A stretch of DNA of 64,000 nt. Origin: Scortum barcoo (taxonomy: Eukaryota > Chordata > Actinopteri > Centrarchiformes > Terapontidae). Position 1 is the stretch's first letter. Each line of letters starts with the position of its first letter. Below the pieces are notes generated by a model. The model made no database searches. It was given only the letters and a program-made list of their open reading frames with translations, and was not told where the DNA came from. The DNA lies in contig CM041531.1 of NCBI GenBank assembly GCA_023238725.1, forward strand, positions 20,678,643-20,742,642, written 5' to 3'. Position numbers and translations under genes: made by a program. Shown here one piece after another: positions 38,274-51,300 of this stretch.

Positions 38274-39844
38274 CATGCTTATACAACCTCATGCAAAAAT
38301 GATCATTTGGACCTAGTAAAACAACACCAACTACCAAAACAGTTTTTTTAAGCTTTGTGGACATATAGTTAGAAACTCTAGTGCATATACACAGAGCTAC
38401 TTCTTCAAAGGTTTAATTTGACATTATCTTTCTATTTATCTAGTCTTCTCTAAGAAAAACATGCCCATGGCTTCTAGTGGTCAAAGACGCAATAGGGCCT
38501 TCACCACAGTATATCAGTAAGCAGACTACAATGTCAACAGACCTGTGCAGGTCCATCAAAGTGTTACACATTTTTCATTTATAATAGACAGGGAATCAAA
38601 GAACCCACCCTTCGAACTCAGAGCCAGTTACACAATGTCTTCTGCTGCCCCCACTTCACTATTTGTGTGCCTTTCATCCCATCCTCTTGGAGAGGGACAG
38701 CGGATTCTCTTTCTTCTGCTCCTCGGCCTCTCTGTTTGATCTCTGTAATTCAGCTAATGAGGCTGGGCCTCTGGCAGGCAGCTGGCACACACACTAAAGG
38801 CAGCAGCACTGAGATGTGCCCCTAGATCTCAGTTAGCCGCATAGCGCCACCCCATCTGACTCAGCAGCCAACTCCGAAACATCCAGGGCCCCGTTGAACA
38901 AGGTGGAAGAATCACACTTAATTACCTGCTGTTGGAAAATCAGCAGAATTTAGAAATAATGGAATCTAGGTCAGCTTGATCTCAGCAGTAACACCACAGA
39001 GAGCTGTGAGTTGAACCTATCAGGGCGATGCCAGCAAATTCATTTCACTCTTAATTTTTTACATGTTTAGAGTACAAAATTATTAATCTTATTTTGCTAG
39101 CGAAATAGAGGACTGAGCAATTTGTTCCACATGATGAAGTAGAGCTGAAATGTTCTCCTGTAAAGAATGATTTTCATTACATTGAAATTTTCAATGCACG
39201 GTCAATCGTTCTATTGGTCACACCCCCGTTATAAAATAGGTGGTGTCCCCATCAATTCAACTTTGGCACATGTCAGCAGCAACCTCCATTCTCTGAAAAA
39301 AGTATATAAGTTATTTGTAGTGTGGAATATGAAATGTGCCAGACAGATTTGTCTCTGGAGTGCTGGGAGGGCTGGGGAACATCTGAGTCAGCGGTCTTTG
39401 AAGCAAATGCAAACCTCTCAAAAATGCTAATCTTTGATTTCTTCCAGATTAGTGGGACTCAAGCTGAGCTGTAGATGCAGGAACACAAGTAGCTGGCGGC
39501 CATCCTGCTTCTGTCTCCTAAGCATCTGATTAAACGGAAACCTGATGCTGTATCCTCTTATTGTTGGTTTTGAGAAAAGGACAGTTCCTGGTGATGTTAC
39601 GAAAGATGTTTTTCTCAGCTTATTTTGTCACCAATATTTTGATCTAGATGCTATCTAAATCTAGAGGTCCTGCATCTTTTAAGAGTGTCAGTTGGAGGCA
39701 CGTAGAAAATCTACACTGTAGATAAGAAACAAAAAGAAATTACGTCTTGAGCAGTATTCAAAGAAATGTTGCTGGCTCTTTGCGTAGTATTGGCAATCTC
39801 CTCACAGTGGCCCCCTTACAAATAGCAGCAAAGGTACCGCTTAC
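38274..39844. other. Non-coding, CNE-like texture at 38.75-39.05 kb
   Basis: No gene is recognised. The segment 38740-39040 is repeat-free and of mixed composition with 'cttaattacctgctg'. The rest is AT-leaning. No known repeat is seen. Confidence 0.45.
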
Positions 39845-40078
39845 AGCGATGAAAATAAAGAGCGTATCCATGACTGGGTGGAGGATGACGTGCTCGTTGT
39901 TGGTGCTCTTAATGCCGTGTCTGTTTGCTGTGGTAGCCATCTGACCTGAGGTTTGTTCACTCAAAGTGAAAGCTTCCAGCCTCTTTGGAGTGAGGGTATA
40001 GAAGCCATGCCTGCTCTGTGCCCTGCTTGAATGCCATGTCCCGGAGCCAAGCGCAGATGGCATGAAAGAAATCCTGAA
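39845..40078 (-). other. Best exon-shaped segment, minus strand
   Basis: On the minus strand a clean acceptor ('tttttctctacag', ending at 40079) is followed by 234 nt up to a donor, ATCGCT/GTAAGC, after 39845. An ATG at 39940-39938 opens 32 codons that run in phase 0 to the donor. They encode a polar start (MATTANRHGIKSTNN), then 'HPVMDTLFIFIA', which could begin a membrane segment or signal anchor. This would suit a first coding exon whose gene continues leftward. The frame is also open upstream of the ATG. I do not recognise the protein and no partner exon was identified, so chance remains likely. Confidence 0.25.
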
Positions 40079-41424
40079 CTGTAGAGAAAAACCCAAGGCA
40101 TCCACCTGGGGGCTCACAGGGTGGCATCATGGTGGAACAAACTCAATGTTCACACCACCGGGATGCAGCTCTGCCACAACTTGGGGCTTTTGAGTTCTCA
40201 AATTTTAGCACTCTCTGCTGCAAATGTTTAGACCAAAGGAAATAAGAAATATGATGGACATGAGTCTGCATATGTGAATTACCATAGTTTAACTGCTTAC
40301 TAAATATTTGAAATCCTCAATGCAGCATTCACAGGTGCAGGTACAAGTGCGAGCAGCTCTAAGTGTGATCTCAGTGATCTCAATTGAATTTAGCCAAAAG
40401 TCCTCAAAGTTGGCAAAAGAGTTTCAATTAATAAAGTCATTCATTTGTTTAATCAGACATGACACAGTGGTCTGTATTTACATATTTATTCAACTGAGAA
40501 AACATTATGTCAGAGCCCTCGGCACAAATGTCATCAAAAGCGGAAATTTGAAATTCCAATCCTCTGCATGAGAGACATCACCGAGGGGAGTAAAATGGGG
40601 GAGAGGAGCAACAAATAGATAATCTGGCAAAGCATTTACTCAGCAACTTGCTGCAAGTCTCAGGTGACATATCAATCTTGTTAGGTGGAGACTTGTCCCT
40701 TGTTTGTGATCATGTAAATGTTCCCTGAAGTAAAGAATCAACAGAAAACATGGAGTGTTCGATGACAAAGTGGATGAAGTGCAGCTTCATGCTATCATTG
40801 TATGTATCTTAAAAACCCAAATTGTTTCATTTCACTATAACTTGCATTGAAATCTTAAGTAATCATAAGCATACATGCCAAATGGATGTTCCTCTCTGTT
40901 TAACAATGTCAGCTGCGATCATTAAAGAACTTGAATAATAAATATGTGCAGGTGACCAGGCCTGGCTACAACAATGACTGGGCCAGAAGTGTTTCAGGAA
41001 ATGATTAAAGATCTGTTCATCATCTGGTCTTAACTTTAAATTACAGAAAACGTGGGACATGCCAGAAGATGCAATTTTTTGCCTGCACAAAGAAAAATGC
41101 TGTCATCTCAAGTCCAAGCATTTAAAATATGGCTAACTGGAGAGCAGCTGGGGATCTGTAAGTATTTTAACACTGACATAATGCCTTTTGCTCCAGAGAA
41201 CTTTTGGAAAAGGGGACTGTTCAGCTGCCACAGTAACAAGGAATTCGGTGACAGAGAAAGCGCTAGTGCCCAGAGGTGCCCCAAACTATTCAGTTGGTAC
41301 CATTGAACCACCTCCACAAACTATGGCTCCCTCCAGAGAGGTGACACAGCCAAACTCGACGGTATAGGCCTGGCCACACTCCCAGACTGAGCTGCTGCTG
41401 TCTTAATCCAACAAAGTGAACTTA
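40079..41424. other. Non-coding, nothing specific seen
   Basis: Unique-looking DNA without a recognised gene or repeat family. Short ORFs on both strands at 41.0-41.3 kb are overlapping chance frames. Confidence 0.5.
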
Positions 41425-41575
41425 TCAAATCAATCAATCACAATCAAAATACTTTATTTGGTGTTCAAGTTGCTTTCATACAGAGAAACACAATAGAAAT
41501 AAATATACTATAAACAGAATATGTATAATAAGAAATAGAAATGCAATAAACAGAGTATGTATAGATTCTTAAGTT
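41425..41575 (-). mobile_element. Decayed LINE-type 3' tail
   Basis: A short (CAAT)n-like patch precedes 'aatactttatttggtgttca', a layout like the inverted 3' end of fish non-LTR elements, where a 'tttatt' (AATAAA on the other strand) follows a simple tandem tail. An approximately 35-bp imperfect duplication lies inside: 'aatagaaataaatatac..' against 'aatagaaatgcaataaac..'. The family is not assigned. Confidence 0.4.
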
Positions 41576-41729
41576 TCACAAGGGAAGGCTTTACTGAAGG
41601 GTTGGATTATATTGCATTAGATTATCAAATTGCTCCTTATTGAGCTGTAGCCCTGTCTCAATTGTCTTTTGCCAAAGAAACTGCATTTTCATCAGCCCCA
41701 GCTGATTTAGCGATTTTTAACAAATGATA

Positions 41730-41855
41730 ATATACTAACACACTAAGCTAAGATGGTGGAGACGGTAAACACCAGCATGTTAGCATACTGATGGTATCAT
41801 TTAGCTGAAAGCAAAGAACATCCTCATACAGATGTTAGCAAAGCTGTAAACAATT
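41730..41855 (-). repeat. Percomorph interspersed repeat, copy 5 (TTAGCATG end)
   Basis: It contains 'actaagctaagatggtgga', 'cagcatgttagcatactgat', 'tttagctgaaagca' and a further 'gatgttagca'. These correspond to the terminal part of the element seen at 22.95-23.11 kb and, inverted, at 36.0-36.1 kb. Confidence 0.72.
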
Positions 41856-42790
41856 GTTATTTTCAGTGCTGATTTGAAGTAATCTATCACTTTTTTGATT
41901 GGGTCATGCTGAGCACCCTCTCACACTCTGCACTGTACAACTGCTCTTGTCCTTGTAGACCTGCATCGGTGTGTCTCTGCACGAATGTTACTGATAGGTT
42001 CAGTATATCTGTAAATTTATCATGCTCAGTGGTGACAGTTTAATGCAAATTCTTAAATTTAATTAAATTAAACTGATGGAGTTTGGGGTGGCGGCAGAGT
42101 CGGTGGTTGTGGGTATGTAGGCGTGAAGAGCCAACCATACATGGCTCCACAATAACGAGTTGAAGCAGGCCATTACTGGGTGTGGTGTGAAAATGCTGAG
42201 AAGGGAAAGTGAAGGTGAGCCCCACAGGACTCATTTGAGAGGAACGTGGTGCTGAGAGTAGCTCAGAAGCCACACAAAAAAAAACACAATTACACATAAT
42301 TACAGCTTGAAAACTGTGGGCAAAGGGGCTCTTTATCTGCCTATATTGGCTCAGCACTCCACTGTGCCTCTAATTGCTATTCTCCTACTTGTGCGTATCA
42401 CTTTCTGCGCCAGTTGCCGTATATTGTTGAGGCATTCACAAAGCATACCTTCAGTATACTCTCCTGCTTTGAAAATTGTTTTGTTTGCCCAGAACTTATG
42501 CTTATGGGTCTTCCATATCTGTCTTATTTGTACAAAGGACATGTACAGCATGGTATACCTACCTGCTGCATTCCAGATAAACATTGCATTGGCTTGTCCT
42601 GAAATCTGCCCAGCTCCTTCATTTTGTCTGCATCTAGAATACAGCACAGTGTGTTTACATGGCCATGGAAAGAGCTTTGATTCCCACTGAAAGCATTCAT
42701 GCTAAAAATGTCCAACCATACGTCTCCATAATGCACTTTAGACAAAGCCGTCTACCACATGTGGAGATGTGTTAAGCTCTGGGGGAAAAA

Positions 42791-42847
42791 TGGTCAATAT
42801 ATAGTGTGTGTGGTCAGTATATGTGTGTGGTTGGTATATGTATGTGC
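42791..42847. repeat. Three-copy TG-rich minisatellite
   Basis: Three imperfect tandem copies of a unit of about 17-20 bp are present: 'tggtcaatatatagtgtgtg', 'tggtcagtatatgtgtg' and 'tggttggtatatgtatgtg'. The repetition is seen directly. Confidence 0.8.
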
Positions 42848-43721
42848 CTGTGGAAATCAGCTCCATTCATGTGATGAAATGACAGGAAACACCAGGGTTC
42901 TGTACACTACACTCGTCATGTATCCATTACATTTAGTTGCTTAGGGGGACTTTCAGCTCATCTTGTTTATCTTTTAGTTCCTGCTGCTGCTTTCACCTGA
43001 TCATTGTTACCACAAACCTTGCCAACAATGTGGCTAGAATGTCTCTCAGCTGAACTTATACTTTCTTGAGATTGCTATCTGATCCGCCTATGACACATGA
43101 AGTGTAAATAGGATCAGTGACTGTATCTGCACGATGTTCATTCTAATTTCTGTCATGTTATGTTTAGAGAAGTAAAAGTATGAGATTATTGAACAATCAC
43201 TGTCTTGGTTAGCTATTTGAAAAGTCAATGCCGACATGAAGCATGAGGCAGGAGCCTTTGACTGAAGGAGATGCATGATGCAAACCCCAGTCACCAGTGT
43301 CAAAGTCCTGTGCCTTGAGTGTGCCATACATCTACCCCGACCTTGACCCTAAATCTCTGCATTATCAGTTTTTCCTGCATTGGAGAAAAATCGTTTTCTC
43401 TGAACCAGACAGCAAATGTGTCAACCTCTTCCTAATTTATAAAAAACTGGAAATATGGCTTACTCCACTTGTCTGCACTGCTCTATGTTTGCTGCCTGAC
43501 AAATTTCTCCAGCTAGAGCATGTCATGTATGCTGGTTTGCCTCTTTTCACCACACCAGATTCCTAATGAGATTAGTGTCATCCCCCAGCATGGCATAATG
43601 CTATCAGCACACTATCACAACACTATGGCTTAGTTAACAGTTCCCACTTTATATATAAGGGACTGTTGTGTGATACTACAGTGCATAGCTTGAAAGATTT
43701 CACGCAGTCACTTGATAAACT

Positions 43722-43737
43722 GTGTGTGTGTGTATAT
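43722..43737. repeat. Short (GT)n
   Basis: About seven GT units followed by 'atatg' are seen directly. Confidence 0.85.
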
Positions 43738-44639
43738 GTTACTATTGATGTGCTTTCTCCATGCACTCTATTGATATCTGACTTATTGCTTTTCTTATTT
43801 ATCAGATTTTTTTTTCCTTTGGTCTCGCTTTGTCATCGTTTTCCCTGTGTCTAATGTTACCCTGACCCATTTGCTCCCTTCACAGCAAAATCCAATATTT
43901 GCAGATACGCTCCCTGCCTCAGCCTCTGTAAATATGTTTTCAAAATCCCATTGATGTGTTTTTTTCTCTCTCTGTGCAAATGGAAGGCTTGTAATTAGAT
44001 TGATTATTTTAATACATCTAGACAGAATTAAACCCTCCTGCAAAAGAAACTCAAATTTAGAAGTCATGAGCTATGGCAAAGAGTTTACCATTTCTGTGCC
44101 ATGGATGCAGACCTCAGAGACAATATATGGAATACAGACTTAACATTATGCATGCAGCAGTGTTGAATGAATAATGTGCGTGCCTTTGGTCTCCATTCCT
44201 CTTCTGATCTGAGGTGTTAGTGACATAAATCCATCTGTCGCTTGATGGAAGAAAATGTAAATCTTGGACCCCTTTGCATATCATGTCTAATTGGCTTCAG
44301 TCTTCAAACAACCCTGCCTTTTAGATGAATCTTTATCAGATGGATAGTCTAGCCCTCTCATTTAATAACCCTCTGTCAGATCCCAAATGGACAGCATGAT
44401 CTCACCACTCCCTCACTCTGGAAAATTTGCATCTAAACAATGAAGTTCTGTCCAGTGGACCCTCTATATCTCCATACGTTCATTGAAGGTTGTGTATTGC
44501 ACTGAGTCAACTCAGAAACCTATATTTTTGCATACAAAAACTGTATTTGGGCAGCCATGTGGATTAAAACCTGCATTCAAGTTGTTGTTTTTTTCAATCA
44601 AGACGGGCAATCTGCAATTATCCTAACCTGGAAGCCATC

Positions 44640-47600
44640 ATTGTTGTGATTTCTGACTTTCGGTTTACAGATCCCATGAGACTTCAGTTTGGCTGGTGTT
44701 GTATAAGTAACGTTGCTTGTGCCTCATTGTAAAACGTACAAACAATGGCAACCTTACTAAAGTTTTCATGGCTTTCCTGGTGACGTAAATGAAAGGAAGA
44801 GGCGGGTTCAACCAATTCGTTTCAAGATAAAGGTCAGGACTTTGTGGGAATGTATTTGTTTGTCACCGGCACTTCAATGAAGCAAACTACAATCTACACC
44901 AGTTACAAGTGGCTAAAAATTGAGACAGCCCCGTGCCGTTTTCATTGGAATAAATGGGGAGTGTCACCATCTAGCAAGATCCCACTCAAGCCATAACATT
45001 CGTCCAGACCTTTCTCTGAAAGGTTGTCGGTGTCAGGACGTCTACCCTGCAATAACAGCCAGACTAATCATGACTATGCTGTTGCTCCTACTCCAAGTAT
45101 GAAGGGCTTTTTTCATCTGTCTTGCTTTTAATATGTAATATTTTATAAGTTGCTGATAGTTGTTTTTATATGCAGCAATTTTTTTCCCCCCCAATATTCT
45201 GTATTTGAGTATGTGAGTGTATGTGAGTGTTATGTGACACAAGTGGCTTGTCAAAGATTTATTGATTAGATAGGCAAAAGGTAATAACAGTTGCATCTGT
45301 ATGTATACAAGAATTGGAAGAAGAATCAGAAGCTGCAAACAGAGCTGACATGACTAAAAGTCGTCCATTTGCATTTTCATAGGTTTTTGTGTCTATGTGT
45401 CTAGGATATGTCCCTCTATATGACATTTACTTCAGAAGAGGTTTTTCATACCTTCTTAGAAGCTGTTCAAGCGTCTGCATCCATGCTGGTGTACTAGTCC
45501 ACTTCTCCTAGTCCAGTGTGGAGGTTGTAACTAATTAAGGGGAAGGTGCTCACTGACATCTTTAAGGTAAGTGTGTCCATAGTCTGCCGCATTGTAATAA
45601 CTTTGATGAACTATGTCTACCTGATTTTTGGCTCCTTGTCCTTCTGACTCACAGTAAGTGAACTCCACCATGCTGCTCAAATTCAGGCAGTATAGTCCAG
45701 AGGTCAGAGGTCTTACTGCCACTCTTCACATGAGGAAATAAACACTAATTTCTCTAATTTTTCTAATTTCCTTAAACTGTAAATACGTTTAATATTTTTT
45801 AGTTGTTTGGCGTCCTCTATTACCACTGCTATCTACTGACTGAATTTGTCATGTTTGTTGTTACCAGTTAATAGCAATAAAACTTGAAACTCTGAAGAGG
45901 TTAACTCTTTGTTACACTTTTGTGTAACTTGCTCACACATGGAGTGAAACAGGTAACTGGCAATTTTCGGGTGGTGTTCATCAGACTTGAGCAAATTATT
46001 TATGTCAAGTTTGTTAAACTATGAAAGTTTGGTGAATCCAGCATGGAACACCAGCAAACCTCAGAGAAAAGATTACAAGAATTTTAGCATAAAAATACAA
46101 AAATGTTCTTCAATGACAGCCAATATGTGTGACCTCAACTAAAAAAGGGCAATGTCCTGTAATTGTTGGTTTCTTTCCATAACTTCATGACAAATCATGA
46201 CCAAGATGTTTCCCTACCTTAAATCAAGTAGTTTTAGTTGCTTACAGGCTTTTATTGAGGTGTTTTGGGGGGATTTCATGTCCAGAATGTGGAGAGCTGA
46301 GAATGACCTGCAATTACAAGATTACCAACCGGACTTGGACTCTATCCCCAACTCCAGCCTCAAGCCTCAATCTTAGATCCATGGTCCACACCATAAGACA
46401 CCAGGACACCCCTTAGTCACAGACTTAACCAAACCTTAACCATAGGGATGATTGGGAAAACGCTCATATGAGTCATTTTGGAAGGCACGAAGCACAAAGA
46501 AAAATATACACTTTCAAAAAGATGTGTTGCAAATTCCTTAGATCAATGTGTAATTTTACTTGACTGAGAAATCTAAATCTAAAAAATGAAAAATATTATC
46601 AGAAATATGTGTGATGCACAGGCAAGGGCTGAACCATAGTCTTTTCCTCAAGTACATTTTCAAGATTTTTTTATTTGATAAAAATTAAATATAAATTCTA
46701 ATGTCAGTCATAACATGGTAATAGTTTCTGGCCTTGGTCCTTAGACCAGAATGGCTACATATTGTGCTGGATCCCAGGTGTCCTGCAGGGAGTTTCCCAT
46801 CTCCTTATCACTTTCACAGTGCTCAAGCAGGGGGAGCTGGGAAATCTAATATTCCGCTGCATGGTTATGGAACAGACTAGGTCACTGCTCATGGTTTAGC
46901 AGTCTTAAATTGCATCAGGGAGAACCATGCAATGTACATTTTGCTCCCTAACTTCAACTCATTGGGCGTAATGTATATATTAGTGTAGGCAGGTGCTGGA
47001 GTGAGTGCAGCTACAGCTGTCAGCATTATTGCAAGGTATGAGATATTGGAGCAGGAGATGCCCATGGGTATAGACGTCTCATGTACAGGGCCTCATGCTT
47101 TATTGCATTGCCTCTCCACCTTTGTATGTGAAATCATTGTTTGCGTTAGTCTACATGTAGTGATTTTATATACAAACACTAGAAGTATTTAGTAACAGTC
47201 AGAAAAAATGTGGCAATATCAGCTGCCAATGAATTGGAAAAGGGATTAAAAAAATAAAGCACTCAGTGTTAAAGCACCAGTGTTTCCTGGCTATGCTTTG
47301 TTTGAGCCCACATGCCTTTAACAGTGTTCATGTAAAACACTGTTTTTCAACATATTCCATTGACTAACAGCTGTGCTCTCCTCACCATTTTACAGAATGT
47401 ACAGTAAAAGGGTGAACTAATGTGCACCCACACATCTTGAAACAGCATTATGGCCCTTAAGAGGTTACAAGCCTAGTAAAAAGGATGGCTATCCATTTAT
47501 GTGCCTTGGTCAAGTGTTGCTCTGAATTTATTTATAACCTCTACTTACAACTATTCACCTGGGTCTAGTGCACATTTTGAAAGGGAAAGGGGACACAATA

Positions 47601-48000
47601 AAGCAATAAATAGATTTTAACACCAGTTAAAGAAGGTTTCGTGAGTGAGGTTCTGGAGTGGGCAGGTTGAGAGTTGAGGTCCTGGATTATTTAGACTTCG
47701 TCTTCCCCACTTCTGTTATTAAGGATGTTCATATGGGTTAAGAGTGGCTACTGCTGGGCATTGGTGAGCACCCACCACACCTCATATTAAACACGACTGC
47801 CACGTTGAAGTAGTAGATGCGGATGTGACATACCATGTAGAGACTATCCTCTGAAGTAAACGACTGCATCAGTCATGAAAACAAAAACAAGATATAGTTT
47901 ACGTTCATGTGACAAAGCCATGTAGCAGCCATGGCGATTATGATGAGAGCAAAGGAAGAGGTGGTAGGAATGGATACCTTGGTCAACAAGACATCTGACG
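44640..48000. other. Non-coding, possibly several old repeats
   Basis: No gene is recognised. The part at 44640-45110 contains 'tttcattggaataaatgggg' and may be an old repeat, but I cannot name it. An AATAAA followed by 'acttgaaactctg' lies at about 45876, without a gene upstream. A short segment at 46420-46445 resembles one at 48242-48262 (see next feature). Confidence 0.4.
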
Positions 48001-48330
48001 TTATTGCAGGAGACCGCTGATAATTTCCTCTTTCCAACTGACCGTCAATGTTTTTGTAGGCATGCCCTCCATGTTTGCCTAAAGTGTTATTTTTATGTGA
48101 CCATGATGACAAAGCTCCCCTAACTTTAGCAAAGTAGCCATTTTAGTCCATACCACAGTGTTTCTTTGACCATAACAATGTGCTTTTATTTTCCCAAAGC
48201 CTGATTTTTCATAGACCTAAGCAAATAGTTTTTGCTGTTAAACTTAGCCAAGCCTTAACTATAGCATAAAAACTGATCTGTATCTCAACAATCTTGAAGT
48301 TAAGACAAATAATTTTATCCTGCTGATAGG
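48001..48330. repeat. Probable decayed interspersed repeat
   Basis: The segment 'gaccataacaatgtgctttt' with 'cttagccaagccttaactat' and 'gatctgtatctcaacaat' resembles a dispersed element I have seen in percomorph genomes. Inside this window 'cttaaccaaaccttaaccat' at about 46424 matches the middle part at 17 of 20 positions. Family and boundaries are uncertain. Confidence 0.4.
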
Positions 48331-51300
48331 GATATCAGAGGAGAAAACACTTCTACTTTTCATTCTAGAAGGCAGGGACAAAATGTATTTTGTTGTTTCA
48401 CTTGGTGGACTTTTAACCATGTTGCAGTGGCACATACTGTATCACCACAGCAGCGTAACGTAAGAGTTGCATAATGCCACAGTGCCAATGGTACTGCCCG
48501 GCCATATAAAATGTGCATCGATGGCAGTAGCACACCAACACTCATACTGTACTGCACAACACCCACAAACCATAAGTTCCTCTAGCACAAGACATACAGC
48601 AAATGGTCTTCTGATGGGCAGGTGTTGAGTGTAAACTGTGACAACTCATTATCGGTCACTCACAATGCACTTTGTGTGGCCTGTAGTCTAGTCCAATAGA
48701 AAGTCAAAGAGGATCTTTGAAAGAAGTGCAGGATCTGCACCTTCAAGGAACAACCTGCACAAATGTAGGTGAGACAGAAGTATTTTTTTTATTAAATTCA
48801 GTTTATTTTTCATAATTCCCCTAGTTTTCTCCAAATTTGCAATGTCCAACTCCCCATGCATAAAGACTTTGCCAATGCTAACTCTCCAGTTAGTCTGAAG
48901 AGGATGTAAGCTGCCATCTGCTACCTCTCTGACACATGTGGTCACCAGCTGCTTCTTTTAACATACCAGAAAACAACTTTAGTGAGCAATGAGGAGAACC
49001 CTTACAGGCTTTCCCACCTGTGAATATGGCCGACTGTGCATACTGGAGCGCATAAACAAGCTAGAGGTACCGCCACCATCAAACCATGGCTCTTAGTGTT
49101 GGTGGAGGGGAACTTCACACCTGAAAAGAAAGTATTCTATAGAGCCAAAAGGCATTGATAGGCCATTAATTCTGTTTCAGTAGGAGAAGAGATGTTTCCT
49201 CAGGGAAAAGAACAGCTGACATTGGGTAGTCTCTGTCAGTGAGAAAAGGACAAACGTTTCCAGTCTGATGCTGTGCAAAAATTCTGCAACCACCTGAACA
49301 TCAACCCTCCGGGGCTGTAATTGTCCAACTCTGGCACATAAACTGCCTTCAGGGACAGTAACCTTGTGTGCGCCCAACATGGGACCATTTTTTTGAGGCG
49401 AGGGGAACCGAGACAACCCTGCTTATTGATAATCTAACCATTCTTAACAGCATGTGTATTCTTGAGGTTTGAAAAGAAAATTGTGGAGGGCAAGATGGTA
49501 GCAATAATGACCATTCCTGCAGCCTGACAGGGAAGCATTTTCTACTTCAATTGTGAGGCATAGCAACTGTTTCACTTCATCTAAAAATAATTTTAATGTG
49601 TGGAAGATGAGCTGTAACCACTCGGAGATACACTGTGACTTGTAGGGGACTAATTGGTTTGCCAAGAGACACAATTGAGTTTATTATATGTGCAAGAGGG
49701 CCAGCGGATAAGGTTGGACTAATATCCAAAAAGTATTCAGTAGTTCCTGTTGTCACTGTTAGTTTTTTAGTCTGATGCATCTCTCTTTGGACTTTTTTGA
49801 AAAATTCCTTTTCAGGACCACAGAGGTCCCCATGGTTATACTGTGGATAGGTTGCCAGTGCTTTACAGAGTTAACAGAAATGGGCCGACACTGACATTTG
49901 CTGTTACAGGCAATTTAAAGTCTCCAAACCATCTCTCTTGAATGTCTTTGAATTATGGGTGAAAACCACATGAACAAAAAGAGAAAATGCTGGGTCTCGG
50001 AATAATACTTCTTCTTGCTGAGAGGCAACAGTTCTTACCTCTGAGTCACTATGTCCACTGATTAGTTCTACAACTGCAGCATCTTATTTGACGTATGTTA
50101 TTTCCCAATGTCCCTACAATTTATTCCTATTTTAAGTGCAGCAATAACTAAGATATTTCTCTAAATGCAGGTTGGTACCTGACAGTAAGTTTTTCCCTGG
50201 AGGTTTAAAAGATGCAGGTCAGAAATCATTTCAAAGTATGCCCTTTACATAATATCTGGTGTGTCTTTTTCAATTTACCTTGTTTAAATACATGCAGTGA
50301 GAAGATATGACAAAATAATTTGGGTGCAGACTGATCTAAAGCAATGTCTATGGTACCTGGAATTTTTGGCTGCAGTTCACTGGGCCTCTAATACAATGAA
50401 ATAACCACATGCACAACTGAAATTTTCAAAAAAGCAGAGCAAGTTTGAAAGGAACTCCTCAAATTAACTTGTATTCTACAATAGCCAGCATCATTTTGAT
50501 AATGAAATTAGATGTACCTCATGTAAAGGTTTCATGTTGGTATCACCCCATTATACTGTGATATTAAAGATATCGACAATGTCACTATTCAACTACTTTT
50601 ACATGTTGAGAATGCAGATCAGTTTTTGTTAATGAATTAATCAAATTAAGTTGAGAGGATGCATATAATTAAATGTGTATAGTCTAGTTTCCCCTTAAGT
50701 ACTTTGGAGCTACTTGACAGGTAGGTTTATTATTTACCCTAAACTGGAAAAAATCTGGCTGAAAAAAATGAATAAAAATGGCCTCACCCAATACACATAT
50801 GAGGGACTCCTGAATAAAACTCTATCTCTCAGACGTCTTGTGGCCAGAAGTAAGCTTTGGGTGTTGTGGGCAGCTCCTAGGTATGTGGTTGACAGTATAA
50901 ATACTCCTTAAAAATAGTAAGCATATTCAGCAAATTGTCACTGAATGCTGTATATTAAATCACTGTGTACTACTATGTGCTCTGGATCTGTTGTTTGTGT
51001 AAAAATACATATAAAATGTAATGCACAGATTTTTAGATATAATGCAGAGCCAAAAAATGAAATTTTAATGTGGAAGTGTTACAATGTTATATACAATACA
51101 TTATTAATGATTCAGGTCTATAGAAAGGGCAAAATGAAGATGTAAATATCTAAACCTTTAGAATAACATATTGTTAGCAAACATGTTTGATAAAGTACTA
51201 TCGTTCATGTAGCAAGAGAAATACTCAAGTACAATATTGTCGGTGTTCGCTCCCGTATTCCACTGTTTGACGTGTGCTAGCGCCACACTCTTGGACAAAG

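Larger units (their letters stand above)
41856..44639. other. Non-coding, dual-strand open frames, no gene
   Basis: At 42.3-42.7 kb, frames of 98-127 codons are open on both strands without a recognisable domain, so neither is called. A three-copy minisatellite lies at 42791-42847 and a short (GT)n at 43722-43737. The rest is AT-leaning and unremarkable. Confidence 0.45.

Noticed and set aside
42307..42745. Open frames on both strands considered as transposase or LINE fragments
   Set aside because: No catalytic or family motif could be identified and frames on both strands are equally open.
45870..45900. Polyadenylation site of a retrocopied gene ('aataaaacttgaaactctg')
   Set aside because: No coding remnant lies upstream and no A-tail follows.
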